Assembly: GCF_002734285.1 (NCBI RefSeq)
Contig: NZ_NSEA01000013.1
Span: forward strand, 37,601-101,600
Direction of reading: 5' to 3'
Length of the DNA stretch: 64,000 nt
Origin: Fredinandcohnia onubensis
GTDB lineage: Bacteria > Bacillota > Bacilli > Bacillales > Bacillaceae_L
The translations under genes and the position numbers were made by a program. Of the stretch, positions 16,856 through 25,121 are shown one piece after another. The notes beneath the pieces are model-generated. The model ran no database searches and was not told the origin of the DNA. It was given only the letters and a program-made list of their open reading frames with translations. The number at the start of each line of letters is the position of its first letter. Positions within the stretch are counted from its first letter, which is position 1.

Positions 16856-17557
16856 TTAATTTTGTCGTGTATTTTTTGAATATCCATCACGTGCACGGTA
16901 TTGCTGTGGTGCCCTTGTTGGATAGCGCAACGGGAAACTAAACATATGCACAAGCTTCGTAAATGGTATCGATGCAAATAAAAGAAAAGACAAAATCACA
17001 TGCAATTTAAATAGTGAAGGAACTCCAAGCATTAATTCAGGCTGTGGATTTAATGTGAATAAACTGCGAAACCACGGCCCGATTGAAATTCTGTATTCAT
17101 ATGCTGCTACTGTCGTGTTGTAGATAACCGTCATATATGTACCTAAACCGGCTATAAGTAGCAATAAAATGATTGTGAAATAACTACCAGCTGAAGTATG
17201 AACTTGGACTCGTTCAATGACAAACTTTCGAATCAAAAATAAGATCAATCCGAGGACAACCATCAATCCAGCAAACCCACCGCCTACTATTGCAAATAAG
17301 TGGTATGTGTGGTCGTCCACTCCAATTGCGTTGTAGAACTCAAGCGGAATCAACATCCCCATCACATGACCGAAAAAGGCAAAGATGATTCCGTAGTGAA
17401 AGATAATGGAAGCGTAACGTAGCCACTTTTTCTCAAAAATTTCCGTTGATGGTGCTGTCCAGCTCTTCCCTCGAAACACGAATCGATAAAATGTTCCTAC
17501 TACAAGGATCGCGATGCATATATAAGGATAGGCCGTCCACCAGAAGTGTAATTCCAT
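16856..17557 (-). CDS. narI: Respiratory nitrate reductase gamma subunit
   Basis: 233 residues with five membrane helices. It is the di-heme cytochrome b that oxidises menaquinol and passes electrons to NarH. Visible markers are RYASIIFHYGIIFAFFGHVMG (paired His in helix 2) and KLHVILSFLLFASIPFTKLVH (His pair in helix 5). AAAGGGGGC before the ATG. Unlike the usual tight narJ-narI junction, 338 bases separate it from narJ, containing a DnaA-box cluster and a hairpin element. Confidence 0.95.
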   Translation of the reverse strand: MELHFWWTAYPYICIAILVVGTFYRFVFRGKSWTAPSTEIFEKKWLRYASIIFHYGIIFAFFGHVMGMLIPLEFYNAIGVDDHTYHLFAIVGGGFAGLMVVLGLILFLIRKFVIERVQVHTSAGSYFTIILLLLIAGLGTYMTVIYNTTVAAYEYRISIGPWFRSLFTLNPQPELMLGVPSLFKLHVILSFLLFASIPFTKLVHMFSFPLRYPTRAPQQYRARDGYSKNTRQN

Positions 17558-17592
17558 CTAATAGCCCCCTTTCAAAATATTTTGATATAAAC

Positions 17593-17739
17593 TTATCCAC
17601 ATAAGAACATTTGTTTTCCACAACCTGTGGATCCTTTTGTGGATAGTGATGAGCGTTTCACATTTTTCTTTTTCCACAATATCCACGTTATCCACAGAAA
17701 AGCAACATACTTATCCACATTATCCACAAGTTATGAACA
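17593..17739. other. DnaA-box cluster between narJ and narI
   Basis: Four perfect TTATCCACA boxes on the plus strand at 17593, 17688, 17711 and 17720, one near-box on the minus strand (TGTGGATAG, 17638-17646), and further one-mismatch boxes at 17614 (TTTTCCACA), 17670 (TTTTCCACA) and 17731 (TTATGAACA). This density is typical of DnaA-binding clusters or origins. No dnaA, dnaN or gyr gene is near, so it is a non-oriC cluster. Confidence 0.85.
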
Positions 17740-17753
17740 TTTTCCCCGCTTTA

Positions 17754-17885
17754 ACTGGCAGTAAGACTCCTACCTTTATGACGTAATTGAAGTGCAAGAA
17801 GTGAAAGGGGGTGGTCAACTGCCAGTAAAAGCCCGATTGGTTCAACTAACATTCAGTGAGGGATGAAATAAACCCCCACTGAATG
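17754..17885. repeat. Inverted-repeat intergenic element
   Basis: ACTGGCAGT (17754-17762) pairs with ACTGCCAGT (17818-17826), and CATTCAGTG (17850-17858) pairs with CACTGAATG (17877-17885). The two-hairpin layout suggests a mobile palindromic unit or a structured RNA segment inserted in the nar operon. It codes for nothing visible. Confidence 0.55.
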
Positions 17886-17895
17886 AAGTTTCACT

Positions 17896-18498
17896 TTATT
17901 GATAAAGCATTGGATAAGGAAGCTCTTCTAAATCCGCTTCCTCACGCTGATTTTCCAGCAATGTAATTTCTTCTGCTTCTGGTGCTTCAAAGACAAACAT
18001 CATTAACAAATCCACAATTCGGTGGTATGGATTCGAATCGAATAGGTTCTTGTGGACTCGATCAACCGCAAACGCTAAACGGCGGTATAATCGTTCAAAA
18101 TTCTCTCCCTCTGGTGCATGAGCTAATAGCTCGAATAACATCGGGATGTAATCCACAATTTCCTGTCCATGATATTCAAACCCACCTTCGACGATTAACT
18201 TTTGGAGCTTAATTAATGCAGCCCCACGTTTTCTACTGTCGCCTAATTCATGGGCTGTTAAATAAAGCCCTGTTTTATCCTTATAATCAAAGGTTTCTAC
18301 ATAAAGCTCCTGTAATTCTAATAACGGCATCTTAAAAAGTGGTGCAATTCTTTCTAAGATTTCGTTTCTCATTTTTACCGAGCCAACTTCTGTGTTCACA
18401 TATTCCTCAATTTCCGGAAACCCTTCATAAAGGGTCTTGTCCGGATAATCGAGAATTCGTGACATAATCATTAATATAGCTTTTGCTTCATTGGTCAT
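17896..18498 (-). CDS. narJ: Nitrate reductase molybdenum cofactor assembly chaperone
   Basis: 200 residues of the NarJ/TorD helical chaperone family, with the segments SRILDYPDKTLYEGFPEI and YHGQEIVDYIPMLFELLA, and LYLTAHELGDSRKRG in between. It binds apo-NarG and helps insert the cofactor and Fe-S cluster before membrane docking. It overlaps the narH stop by 4 bases. Confidence 0.95.
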   Translation of the reverse strand: MTNEAKAILMIMSRILDYPDKTLYEGFPEIEEYVNTEVGSVKMRNEILERIAPLFKMPLLELQELYVETFDYKDKTGLYLTAHELGDSRKRGAALIKLQKLIVEGGFEYHGQEIVDYIPMLFELLAHAPEGENFERLYRRLAFAVDRVHKNLFDSNPYHRIVDLLMMFVFEAPEAEEITLLENQREEADLEELPYPMLYQ

Positions 18499-19997
18499 TG
18501 ATTTCCACTTCTTTCAAATGGATAAGTCACCATTCCTTCGGGTGGTGCTAAATCCTCAATACTACATGCGCCTTGCTTGTAATGGAGGTCTTCATCCATT
18601 TCACGACGACCTGTTGGAATAACGAAGCGTTCATTGTATTTTGCTACACCTAATAAACGTTGCATTTCTTCAAGCTCTTCAACTGTTGTATTTGCTTCTT
18701 TTAAGAGCTTAGACTTCTCCACTTCGTCAATCCCTCCAACGGTTTTGGCACGCATATGAACACGCATTGCTGCCATTTTGAGTAACACTCGGCGAATGAC
18801 ATCGGTATCGTCTGCAGATAAAATCGACGCCAAGTACTCCATCGGAATTCTCATATCATCAACTGCTGGAATATATCCATCTGCACTTAATCCATTCTCA
18901 TTTGTGATATGATTCATGATTGGACTAAGTGGTGGAACATACCACACCATAGGCATTGTGCGATATTCAGGATGCAACGGTAACGCAATTTTCCACTTCA
19001 TTGCCATTTTATATACCGGTGATTCCTGGGCACTTCTAATCCAGCTAGCATTAATGCCTTGCTCTTGTGCTTTTTCAATTACTTCTGGATCAAATGGATC
19101 TAAAAAGACAGAGAGCTGTGATTCATATAAGTCTTTTGGGTCTTCAACGGATGCTGCTTCCTTTACACGGTCAGCATCATATAAAACGACCCCAATATAA
19201 CGGATACGGCCAACGCATGTTTCTGAACAAATCGTTGGTAGTCCAGCTTCTGTTCGTGGGTAACAGAAATTACACTTCTCCGCTTTATGTGTGTTCCAGT
19301 TATAGTACACCTTATGATAAGGACAACCATTCATACAAAAACGCCAGCCACGGCAAGCATCTTGGTCAACAAGAACAATCCCATCTTCATCCCTTTTATA
19401 CAGCGCACCTGATGGACAGGACGCAACACAGGATGGATTCAAACAGTGCTCACAAATCCGCGGCAAATACATCATGAATGTTTTTTCATATTCCATGGCA
19501 ATATGCTCCTGAAGCTTTTGCACATTAGGGTCCATCGGGACGACCTCACTACCGCCAGCAAGGTCATCATCCCAGTTCGGCCCCCATTCCGGCTTATCAA
19601 TGTATTTTCCAGTAATCATTGATTTTGGTCGTGCTACAGGGATGTTTTCTCCCTTTTTCGCATTATGCAGATGTTCAAAATCGTATGTCCATGGTTCATA
19701 AAAATCATCAAGCCCTGCCATGTTTGGATTGTAAAAAATGTTTGCAAGTTTGGAAATTGGACCACCGGCTCGTAGGTGTAGTTTTCCATTTCGTAATGTC
19801 CAACCACCTTTATAGCGATCCGTGTTTTCCCATTCTTTCGGATACCCTGGTCCTGGACGTGTTTCAACGTTGTTGTACCAGACGTACTCCATACCCGGTC
19901 GATTCGTCCATACATTTTTACATGTGACAGAACAAGTATGACAGCCGATACACTTATCTAAGTGCATGACCATTGCCACTTGTGCTTTAATTCTCAA
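18495..19997 (-). CDS. narH: Respiratory nitrate reductase beta subunit
   Basis: 500 residues with four Fe-S sites: CIGCHTCSVTC near the N-terminus, CEHCLNPSCVASCPSGAL, CRGWRFCMNGCPYHK and CNFCYPRTEAGLPTICSETC. The Trp in CRGWRFC replaces a cysteine and marks the [3Fe-4S] cluster, as in E. coli NarH. It relays electrons from NarI to NarG on the cytoplasmic face. TTG start at 19997, AAAGGAGG 9 bases upstream and inside the end of narG (11-base overlap). Confidence 0.97.
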   Translation of the reverse strand: MRIKAQVAMVMHLDKCIGCHTCSVTCKNVWTNRPGMEYVWYNNVETRPGPGYPKEWENTDRYKGGWTLRNGKLHLRAGGPISKLANIFYNPNMAGLDDFYEPWTYDFEHLHNAKKGENIPVARPKSMITGKYIDKPEWGPNWDDDLAGGSEVVPMDPNVQKLQEHIAMEYEKTFMMYLPRICEHCLNPSCVASCPSGALYKRDEDGIVLVDQDACRGWRFCMNGCPYHKVYYNWNTHKAEKCNFCYPRTEAGLPTICSETCVGRIRYIGVVLYDADRVKEAASVEDPKDLYESQLSVFLDPFDPEVIEKAQEQGINASWIRSAQESPVYKMAMKWKIALPLHPEYRTMPMVWYVPPLSPIMNHITNENGLSADGYIPAVDDMRIPMEYLASILSADDTDVIRRVLLKMAAMRVHMRAKTVGGIDEVEKSKLLKEANTTVEELEEMQRLLGVAKYNERFVIPTGRREMDEDLHYKQGACSIEDLAPPEGMVTYPFERSGNQ

Positions 19998-22900
19998 GCC
20001 AGTCGACCTCCTTTAATGGGCGAACAATTGTCAACGTATCTCTTTGGCTACCTGTTGGTCCATAATAATTGAATCCATAGCTAAGCTGTGAATAACCACC
20101 AATCATATGTGTTGCCTTTGGATAAATTCTTGTCACGCTGTTATGTGTTCCACCACGATTTTTATTAATTGTATTTCCTGGTACGCCCATTGTACGATCC
20201 TGAGCATGGTGCATATAGACAGCACCGCGCGGCATTCTGTATGTTAAAACAGCTCTTGCCACTACAGCCCCATTACGATTGTATAATTCAATCCAGTCAT
20301 TATCTTTTATGCCGATTTCTGCAGCATCCTCTTCATTCAACCAGACAACCTGCCAGCCTCTAAATAGCTGAACCATGTTTCGGGTATCTGTGAACATCGT
20401 GTGGATACCCCATTTTTGGTGAGGTGTCATATAACGAAGCGTTATCGACTTTCCACTATTCTCAACCTCTTTTTCTCCCTTTATAAAAGGACCTTTGTTA
20501 ATCGGTGGAATATATAGTGGAAGACCTTCACCGTAATCGAGCATCACCTCATGATCTAAATAAAAGCTTTGTCGTCCAGTAAGTGTGTGCCACGGAATGT
20601 GGTACTCTTTGTTTACCGTAAACGGTGAATAACGACGACCATCACTTTCAAGGCCACTCCAAACCGGTGTTGAAAGGGTTTGTCTAGGCTGAATCGTAAG
20701 GGCATCTAATGTAAAGTCCTCTTCCTCACGCTCTTTAGCAATATGTTCAAGCTTCTTCCCTGTCTTTTGCTCCATTGATTTCCAGCCTTCAACAGCACGC
20801 TTACCATTCGTTGCTCCTGACATGAGAAGAATCGCATTAATTGCTTGAACATCTGTGTACAAGGATGGATAACCTTTTCCGACTCCTTCATGTTTGGATG
20901 GTCCTAGGCGATCAAGTAATGATTTGTATACTTTATCCCCAGGTATTTTTACACCTTTCGTTCCATAACCATTTTTAATATTCGGTCCGACTGTTATCCA
21001 CATGTCATACACATTTGGATAATCACGTTGTACATAATTAAAGTTCGGCATTGTTTTTCCTGGAATTCCTTCTACTTCACCCTTACGCCAATCCTTGACT
21101 TTACCAAAAGGCTGAGCAATTTCATTAATCGTGTCATGGGCAAGTGGTGAAATGACAAGGTCCTCTTGGGCCGGCAAATGGTCTTTTGCAAGTTCAGAAA
21201 AAGCCTTTGCAATTTCCCGGAAGGCATCCCAGTCACTTCTTGTATCCCAAGGTGGACTAATCGCCGCGTTAAATGGATGTACGAATGGATGTAAATCCGT
21301 GGTACTGATATCCTGTTTTTCATACCAAGTCGCAGCAGGCAGGATGATGTCAGAGAACAATCCTGAGCTTGTCATCCGGAAATCCATACTAACGAAAAGA
21401 TCTGTTTTTCCTTCAGGTGGTTTTTCGGAAATCTTAACATCCTTTGGCTGCCACGATTGTTCAGGGTCCGATAAAACCGTATCCTTTGAACCAATCAAGT
21501 GCTTTACAAAATACTCATGGCCTTTTCCGCTGTCCCCTAATAAGTTGGATCGCCAATTAAAGAAGACTCTTGGAAAATTCCGTGGATCGTTCGGATTTTC
21601 CATGGCAAACTCTAAGTTTCCATCGACTAACTGCTGCGCAATATAATCAGTAACAGCTTTGTCATCACTATGTTTTGCGCGAGCATCCTTCATGACATCC
21701 AGTGTGTTTTGTGACAAGGATGGGAAGCTAGGTAACCACCCCAAGCGTGCAGACAGCGCATTAAAATCAGCCGGATGCATATTTGAATACTGACTGCCCC
21801 AATCCGTTTCTCTTTCATCAAAATCATATTCATAACGGAACTGCTCAGTTGCAAAATAGAAAAATGATGTCCCGTTCATAAATTTTGGCGCTTTTACCCA
21901 GTCATTGGCAAAGGCAATTTGTGAGAAGCCTTCTAACGGACGGACCTTTTCCTGTCCAACATAGTGAGCCCATCCGCCACCATTCACACCTTGTGAGCCT
22001 GTAAGTAGAACCAGATTTAAAATGGAGCGATAGATTTGATCACTGTGGAACCAGTGGTTTGTTCCTCCACCCATTGCAATCATCGACTTACCTTGTGTTA
22101 ATGCCGCATTTTCAGCAAATTCACGCGCAACTTGGATGACATGTTCCTTTTTCACACCAGTAATACTTTCTTGCCATGCAGGTGTGTAAGGTCTTGCCGC
22201 ATCATTGTAGTCAGTCGGATAGTCTCCATTTAATCCGCGGTTAATGCCGGTATGTGCGAGCATCAAGTCATAAACAGTTGTAACAATCATCTCATTACCA
22301 GATTGGTCTTTCATGCGTTTGATTGGAACACCGCGCTCAATTTTCCCGCCCTCTTTTTCTGCAAAATACGGAAACTCTACCATCGCTACTTCATCAGAAT
22401 CATTAATAAAGCTTAGCTTTGGATTAATACTTGTGCCGTCTTCTGTCGTCATATCGAGATTCCATTTCGTGCTGCTGTCCCATCTGAAACCTTGACTTCC
22501 ATTTGGTACGGCGATTTGATTCGAGGTCTCGTCCCAAACCACAGTCTTCCATTCACCAAGCTCGTGATCAGTCGAAAAATCAGATGCACGCAGGAACCGG
22601 TCTGAACGGTAGTTCTCTCCCTTTTTAGAAAGGGTGATCAGGAACGGTAAATCTGTGTATTGCTTTGCATAATCACGGAAATAAGGTGTTTCTTTATCCA
22701 CATAAAATTCTTTTAAAATGACATGAGTCATAGCCATTGCAAGTGCCCCATCTGTCCCTGCTTTTGCAGGCAACCAGATATCAGCGAACTTATCATACTC
22801 CGCATAGTCCGGACTTACTCCAACTACTTTCGTTCCGTTATAGCGCGCTTCAACCATAAAATGCGCGTCAGGGGTTCTTGTTTGCGGAATATTAGTACCC

Positions 22901-23673
22901 CAAATAATGAAATATTTTGTATTGTACCAGTCACCGCTTTCTGGCACGTCAGTTTGATCGCCCCAAACCTGCGGAGACGCTGGCGGCAAATCTGCATACC
23001 AATCATAGAAACTAAGAATGGTTCCGCCAATTAGAGATAAGAATCTTGTTCCACCTGCATAACTCACCATCGACATTGCCGGAATCGGGCTGAATCCTAC
23101 TACCCGGTCTGGACCATATTTTTTAATTGTATAGATCGTCGATGCCGCAATCATTTGGCATATATCTTTCCAGTTTCCTCTTACGAAACCACCTCTACCG
23201 CGTGCGGATACGTATGATTGACGTTTTTCCGGATTGGTGACAATATTTTCCCAAGCTTGTACAGGGTTGTCCGCTTTCGCAAGCTCATCCTTCCAAAGAG
23301 CGAGAAGGTCACCTCGTACATATGGATATTTCACCCGAGTAGGGCTGTATGTATACCAAGAAAAGCTCGCACCACGTGGGCATCCGCGGGGCTCGTAATC
23401 TGGGAAATCGTCACCAGTAGACGGATAGTCTGTTTGCTGAGTTTCATAGGCAATGATTCCGTCCTTCACATGAATCTTCCAGCTACACGAACCTGTACAG
23501 TTCACCCCATGTGTGGAACGGACGACCTTATCATGGGCCCAGCGATTGCGATAAATTGATTCCCAGTCACGCGGGCGTGGATTTTCTTCTGTCCAACCAT
23601 CGTTTATACGCTCTCCACGCACTAAATGCTTTAGCGAGTGGAAGAGACTATTCTGCTTTGCCAATGTCTCCAT
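19987..23673 (-). CDS. narG: Respiratory nitrate reductase alpha subunit
   Basis: 1228 residues, full length for NarG. The N-terminal HGVNCTGSCSWKI gives the His and Cys ligands of the FS0 cluster, followed by GCPRGASFSWYTYSPTR. Bis-MGD-binding segments such as IIWGTNIPQTRTPDAHFM and the C-terminal TGRQSFYLDHE are present. It reduces nitrate to nitrite in the cytoplasm. There is no Tat-type leader, as expected for a cytoplasm-facing enzyme. AAAGGG lies before the ATG, within the end of the small preceding gene (26-base overlap). Confidence 0.98.
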   Translation of the reverse strand: METLAKQNSLFHSLKHLVRGERINDGWTEENPRPRDWESIYRNRWAHDKVVRSTHGVNCTGSCSWKIHVKDGIIAYETQQTDYPSTGDDFPDYEPRGCPRGASFSWYTYSPTRVKYPYVRGDLLALWKDELAKADNPVQAWENIVTNPEKRQSYVSARGRGGFVRGNWKDICQMIAASTIYTIKKYGPDRVVGFSPIPAMSMVSYAGGTRFLSLIGGTILSFYDWYADLPPASPQVWGDQTDVPESGDWYNTKYFIIWGTNIPQTRTPDAHFMVEARYNGTKVVGVSPDYAEYDKFADIWLPAKAGTDGALAMAMTHVILKEFYVDKETPYFRDYAKQYTDLPFLITLSKKGENYRSDRFLRASDFSTDHELGEWKTVVWDETSNQIAVPNGSQGFRWDSSTKWNLDMTTEDGTSINPKLSFINDSDEVAMVEFPYFAEKEGGKIERGVPIKRMKDQSGNEMIVTTVYDLMLAHTGINRGLNGDYPTDYNDAARPYTPAWQESITGVKKEHVIQVAREFAENAALTQGKSMIAMGGGTNHWFHSDQIYRSILNLVLLTGSQGVNGGGWAHYVGQEKVRPLEGFSQIAFANDWVKAPKFMNGTSFFYFATEQFRYEYDFDERETDWGSQYSNMHPADFNALSARLGWLPSFPSLSQNTLDVMKDARAKHSDDKAVTDYIAQQLVDGNLEFAMENPNDPRNFPRVFFNWRSNLLGDSGKGHEYFVKHLIGSKDTVLSDPEQSWQPKDVKISEKPPEGKTDLFVSMDFRMTSSGLFSDIILPAATWYEKQDISTTDLHPFVHPFNAAISPPWDTRSDWDAFREIAKAFSELAKDHLPAQEDLVISPLAHDTINEIAQPFGKVKDWRKGEVEGIPGKTMPNFNYVQRDYPNVYDMWITVGPNIKNGYGTKGVKIPGDKVYKSLLDRLGPSKHEGVGKGYPSLYTDVQAINAILLMSGATNGKRAVEGWKSMEQKTGKKLEHIAKEREEEDFTLDALTIQPRQTLSTPVWSGLESDGRRYSPFTVNKEYHIPWHTLTGRQSFYLDHEVMLDYGEGLPLYIPPINKGPFIKGEKEVENSGKSITLRYMTPHQKWGIHTMFTDTRNMVQLFRGWQVVWLNEEDAAEIGIKDNDWIELYNRNGAVVARAVLTYRMPRGAVYMHHAQDRTMGVPGNTINKNRGGTHNSVTRIYPKATHMIGGYSQLSYGFNYYGPTGSQRDTLTIVRPLKEVDWLEN

Positions 23674-23944
23674 CCCTTCCCTTTAGAATATTTGCCAATG
23701 GATTAAAATCTTCACCCACTAACCTGAAGCTTTGCGTTCCTGCTTGGAATTCTTCGAGGAAGACTTTCCAGCTTGATGCATTTGCTGCGGCAAGAATTAG
23801 TCGCTGTAGCGTGCTCATATCCTGAATTTGATAGATTTCCTCAATCATTTTTCCAGGTATGTCACCAAATCTCATTCTTAGAACAGCAATTAAATCTTCC
23901 CGATCATCAATCAACATTGCGTCATTCTCCATTGAAAACAACAA
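23648..23944 (-). CDS. Small protein coupled to narG (DUF4351-like)
   Basis: About 98 residues. The segment MRFGDIPGKMIEEIYQIQD then LQRLILAAANASSWKVFLEE resembles the C-terminal helical domain (DUF4351-type) of Rpn/PD-(D/E)XK-like proteins, from general recall of that family. AAGGAAGGGG is followed by two TTG codons that are the likely start; the frame is open to 23971. It ends 26 bases inside narG, so its translation is coupled to narG. Its role is unknown; Rpn proteins are otherwise unrelated to nitrate. Confidence 0.6.
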   Translation of the reverse strand: MLFSMENDAMLIDDREDLIAVLRMRFGDIPGKMIEEIYQIQDMSTLQRLILAAANASSWKVFLEEFQAGTQSFRLVGEDFNPLANILKGRDGDIGKAE

Positions 23945-23970
23945 ATCAACCCCTTCCTTAGAAAAGTGCA

Positions 23971-24070
23971 AAGCGCCTGCTTATCGGCGACAAGCATAAG
24001 ACGAGCGCTGACAGAAGGCGCTTTTTGCCTTCCGAAGCGATTGGCTTATGACCTCGAGCCGATGGCGCTT
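23971..24070. repeat. Structured intergenic repeat
   Basis: Outer arms AAGCGCC (23971) and GGCGCTT (24064) enclose nested pairs, ATCGGC/GCCGAT and CATAAG/CTTATG, and a central hairpin GAAGGC-GCTTTTT-GCCTTC. The roughly 100-bp cruciform looks like a genome-dispersed palindromic element, here between two genes of the nar operon. Confidence 0.7.
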
Positions 24071-24103
24071 GGAACTAGACATGAAAAACTAAGTACGACA
24101 TTT

Positions 24104-24415
24104 TTATAGTTTAATCATCTTGTAATAGTCGGAAATCAACTGATTCTTACATTTTTCTGCAGTTTCTTTAAAAAAGTTCGTAACCTCTTCATCCGGATTC
24201 TCTGCTTGTTCAAAGGTTACAAAGCCCGTGACAGCTTGTGAAAATGATTCTGAGAATCGCAAAGTAAGCTCAAACCCTTTTTCCTGCTTCACGACAGTGG
24301 CATAGATGTCATAGGAATGAATGTTATATGCTAAAAATGTTTCAACCATCTTCTGATATAAGTTTGGAGCCGCAAATCGCAGCATTTTTTCCTCAATTAC
24401 CTCTTTTTTACCCAT
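24104..24415 (-). CDS. Nar-operon protein of unknown function
   Basis: 103 residues, soluble, mostly helical by composition, with no recognised family. AGGAAAGGGG precedes the ATG. It follows the hemerythrin gene by 39 bases and precedes the structured repeat and narG, so it is co-transcribed with nitrate reductase. It may be a companion of the hemerythrin protein. Confidence 0.75.
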   Translation of the reverse strand: MGKKEVIEEKMLRFAAPNLYQKMVETFLAYNIHSYDIYATVVKQEKGFELTLRFSESFSQAVTGFVTFEQAENPDEEVTNFFKETAEKCKNQLISDYYKMIKL

Positions 24416-24454
24416 TTACATCCCCTTTCCTCTATTTCCTAATTTTTCATTTTA

Positions 24455-24880
24455 TTATTCGTTAGTTGCTAGCAGTTTATTCATTTCATCATCATTATGG
24501 ATTTCATCTATTATAATTAGGCTATCAAGTAGTGGTATCATCCGGTGATCCGCTTCTTGTGTCTCAAGGCTTTTCTTCATCGTTGCAACGATGCGACGCA
24601 TTAAATCGTGGTCACGGGTTAATTGATTAACTAGTTTTTCAAGTTTTGGGTTTTGTTCAATTATTTCTTTGTACAAACCTTGCTCTTCTGAATCCGCATG
24701 CTTGAGTGTTCTCGATTCCCAATGATCAATTGCAATCTCCGCCACCTGTAATGCCTTTTCCTTATCTCCTTGGTCAATACATTTTCTAAATAAATTTCGA
24801 AGCTCCTTCGCCTCATGTAATGCAGCCTCGTGAATCGCTGAATGAGAATCTGTTTTTCGTAAACTTGGTCCTGTTGACAT
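24455..24880 (-). CDS. Hemerythrin-domain protein
   Basis: 141 residues, a four-helix HHE protein: SAIHEAALHEAKELR, HWESRTLKHADSEEQ, LTRDHDLMRRI and EIHNDDEM give the spaced His/Glu set of a diiron site. Such proteins bind oxygen or NO or repair Fe-S centres. It is the promoter-proximal gene of the nar operon, so it may protect the reductase from NO or oxygen. The ATG at 24880 is preferred because an upstream ATG lies within the AAAGGATG ribosome site. Confidence 0.85.
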   Translation of the reverse strand: MSTGPSLRKTDSHSAIHEAALHEAKELRNLFRKCIDQGDKEKALQVAEIAIDHWESRTLKHADSEEQGLYKEIIEQNPKLEKLVNQLTRDHDLMRRIVATMKKSLETQEADHRMIPLLDSLIIIDEIHNDDEMNKLLATNE

Positions 24881-24969
24881 CAATATCATCCTTTCATCAT
24901 TTACAAAAGTTTAATTTCTTCTTCCTTCATAATCCTTTCCATCTTAGGTCGCGTTAAACTTACTAGCTT

Positions 24970-24987
24970 ACATTTTGCGAAAAATGT
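24970..24987. promoter_or_regulatory. Palindrome upstream of the nar operon
   Basis: ACATTTTGCGAAAAATGT is a 16/18 inverted repeat about 90 bases before the hemerythrin start. It fits neither the TGTGA-N6-TCACA box nor the GC-rich palindrome of the second nitrate island. Regulator unknown. Confidence 0.4.
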
Positions 24988-25084
24988 CATAAAATGGGTG
25001 TTTTCGAATCGGGGTTAATTTCTTAATACGTGGAATTGCGTTTTATTTTTGATATTTGCGCTATAAAGTGGTTTCCACCACCAT

Positions 25085-25115
25085 AAAAAGAGCCGAGGTT
25101 TGCACCCCAGCTCTT
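25085..25115 (-). terminator. Terminator of narK (first copy)
   Basis: AGAGCTGGGG / CCTCGGCTCT on the minus strand, then TTTTTATGG. It separates the transporter from the downstream nar operon. Confidence 0.82.
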
Positions 25116-25121
25116 CCCTAC

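Noticed and set aside
17593-17739. Chromosomal origin of replication
   Set aside because: Several DnaA boxes are present, but there is no dnaA, dnaN, rpmH or gidA gene and no obvious long AT-rich unwinding element. Called a non-oriC cluster instead.
19067-19927. Plus-strand frames within narH
   Set aside because: Antisense shadows in a strongly conserved gene.
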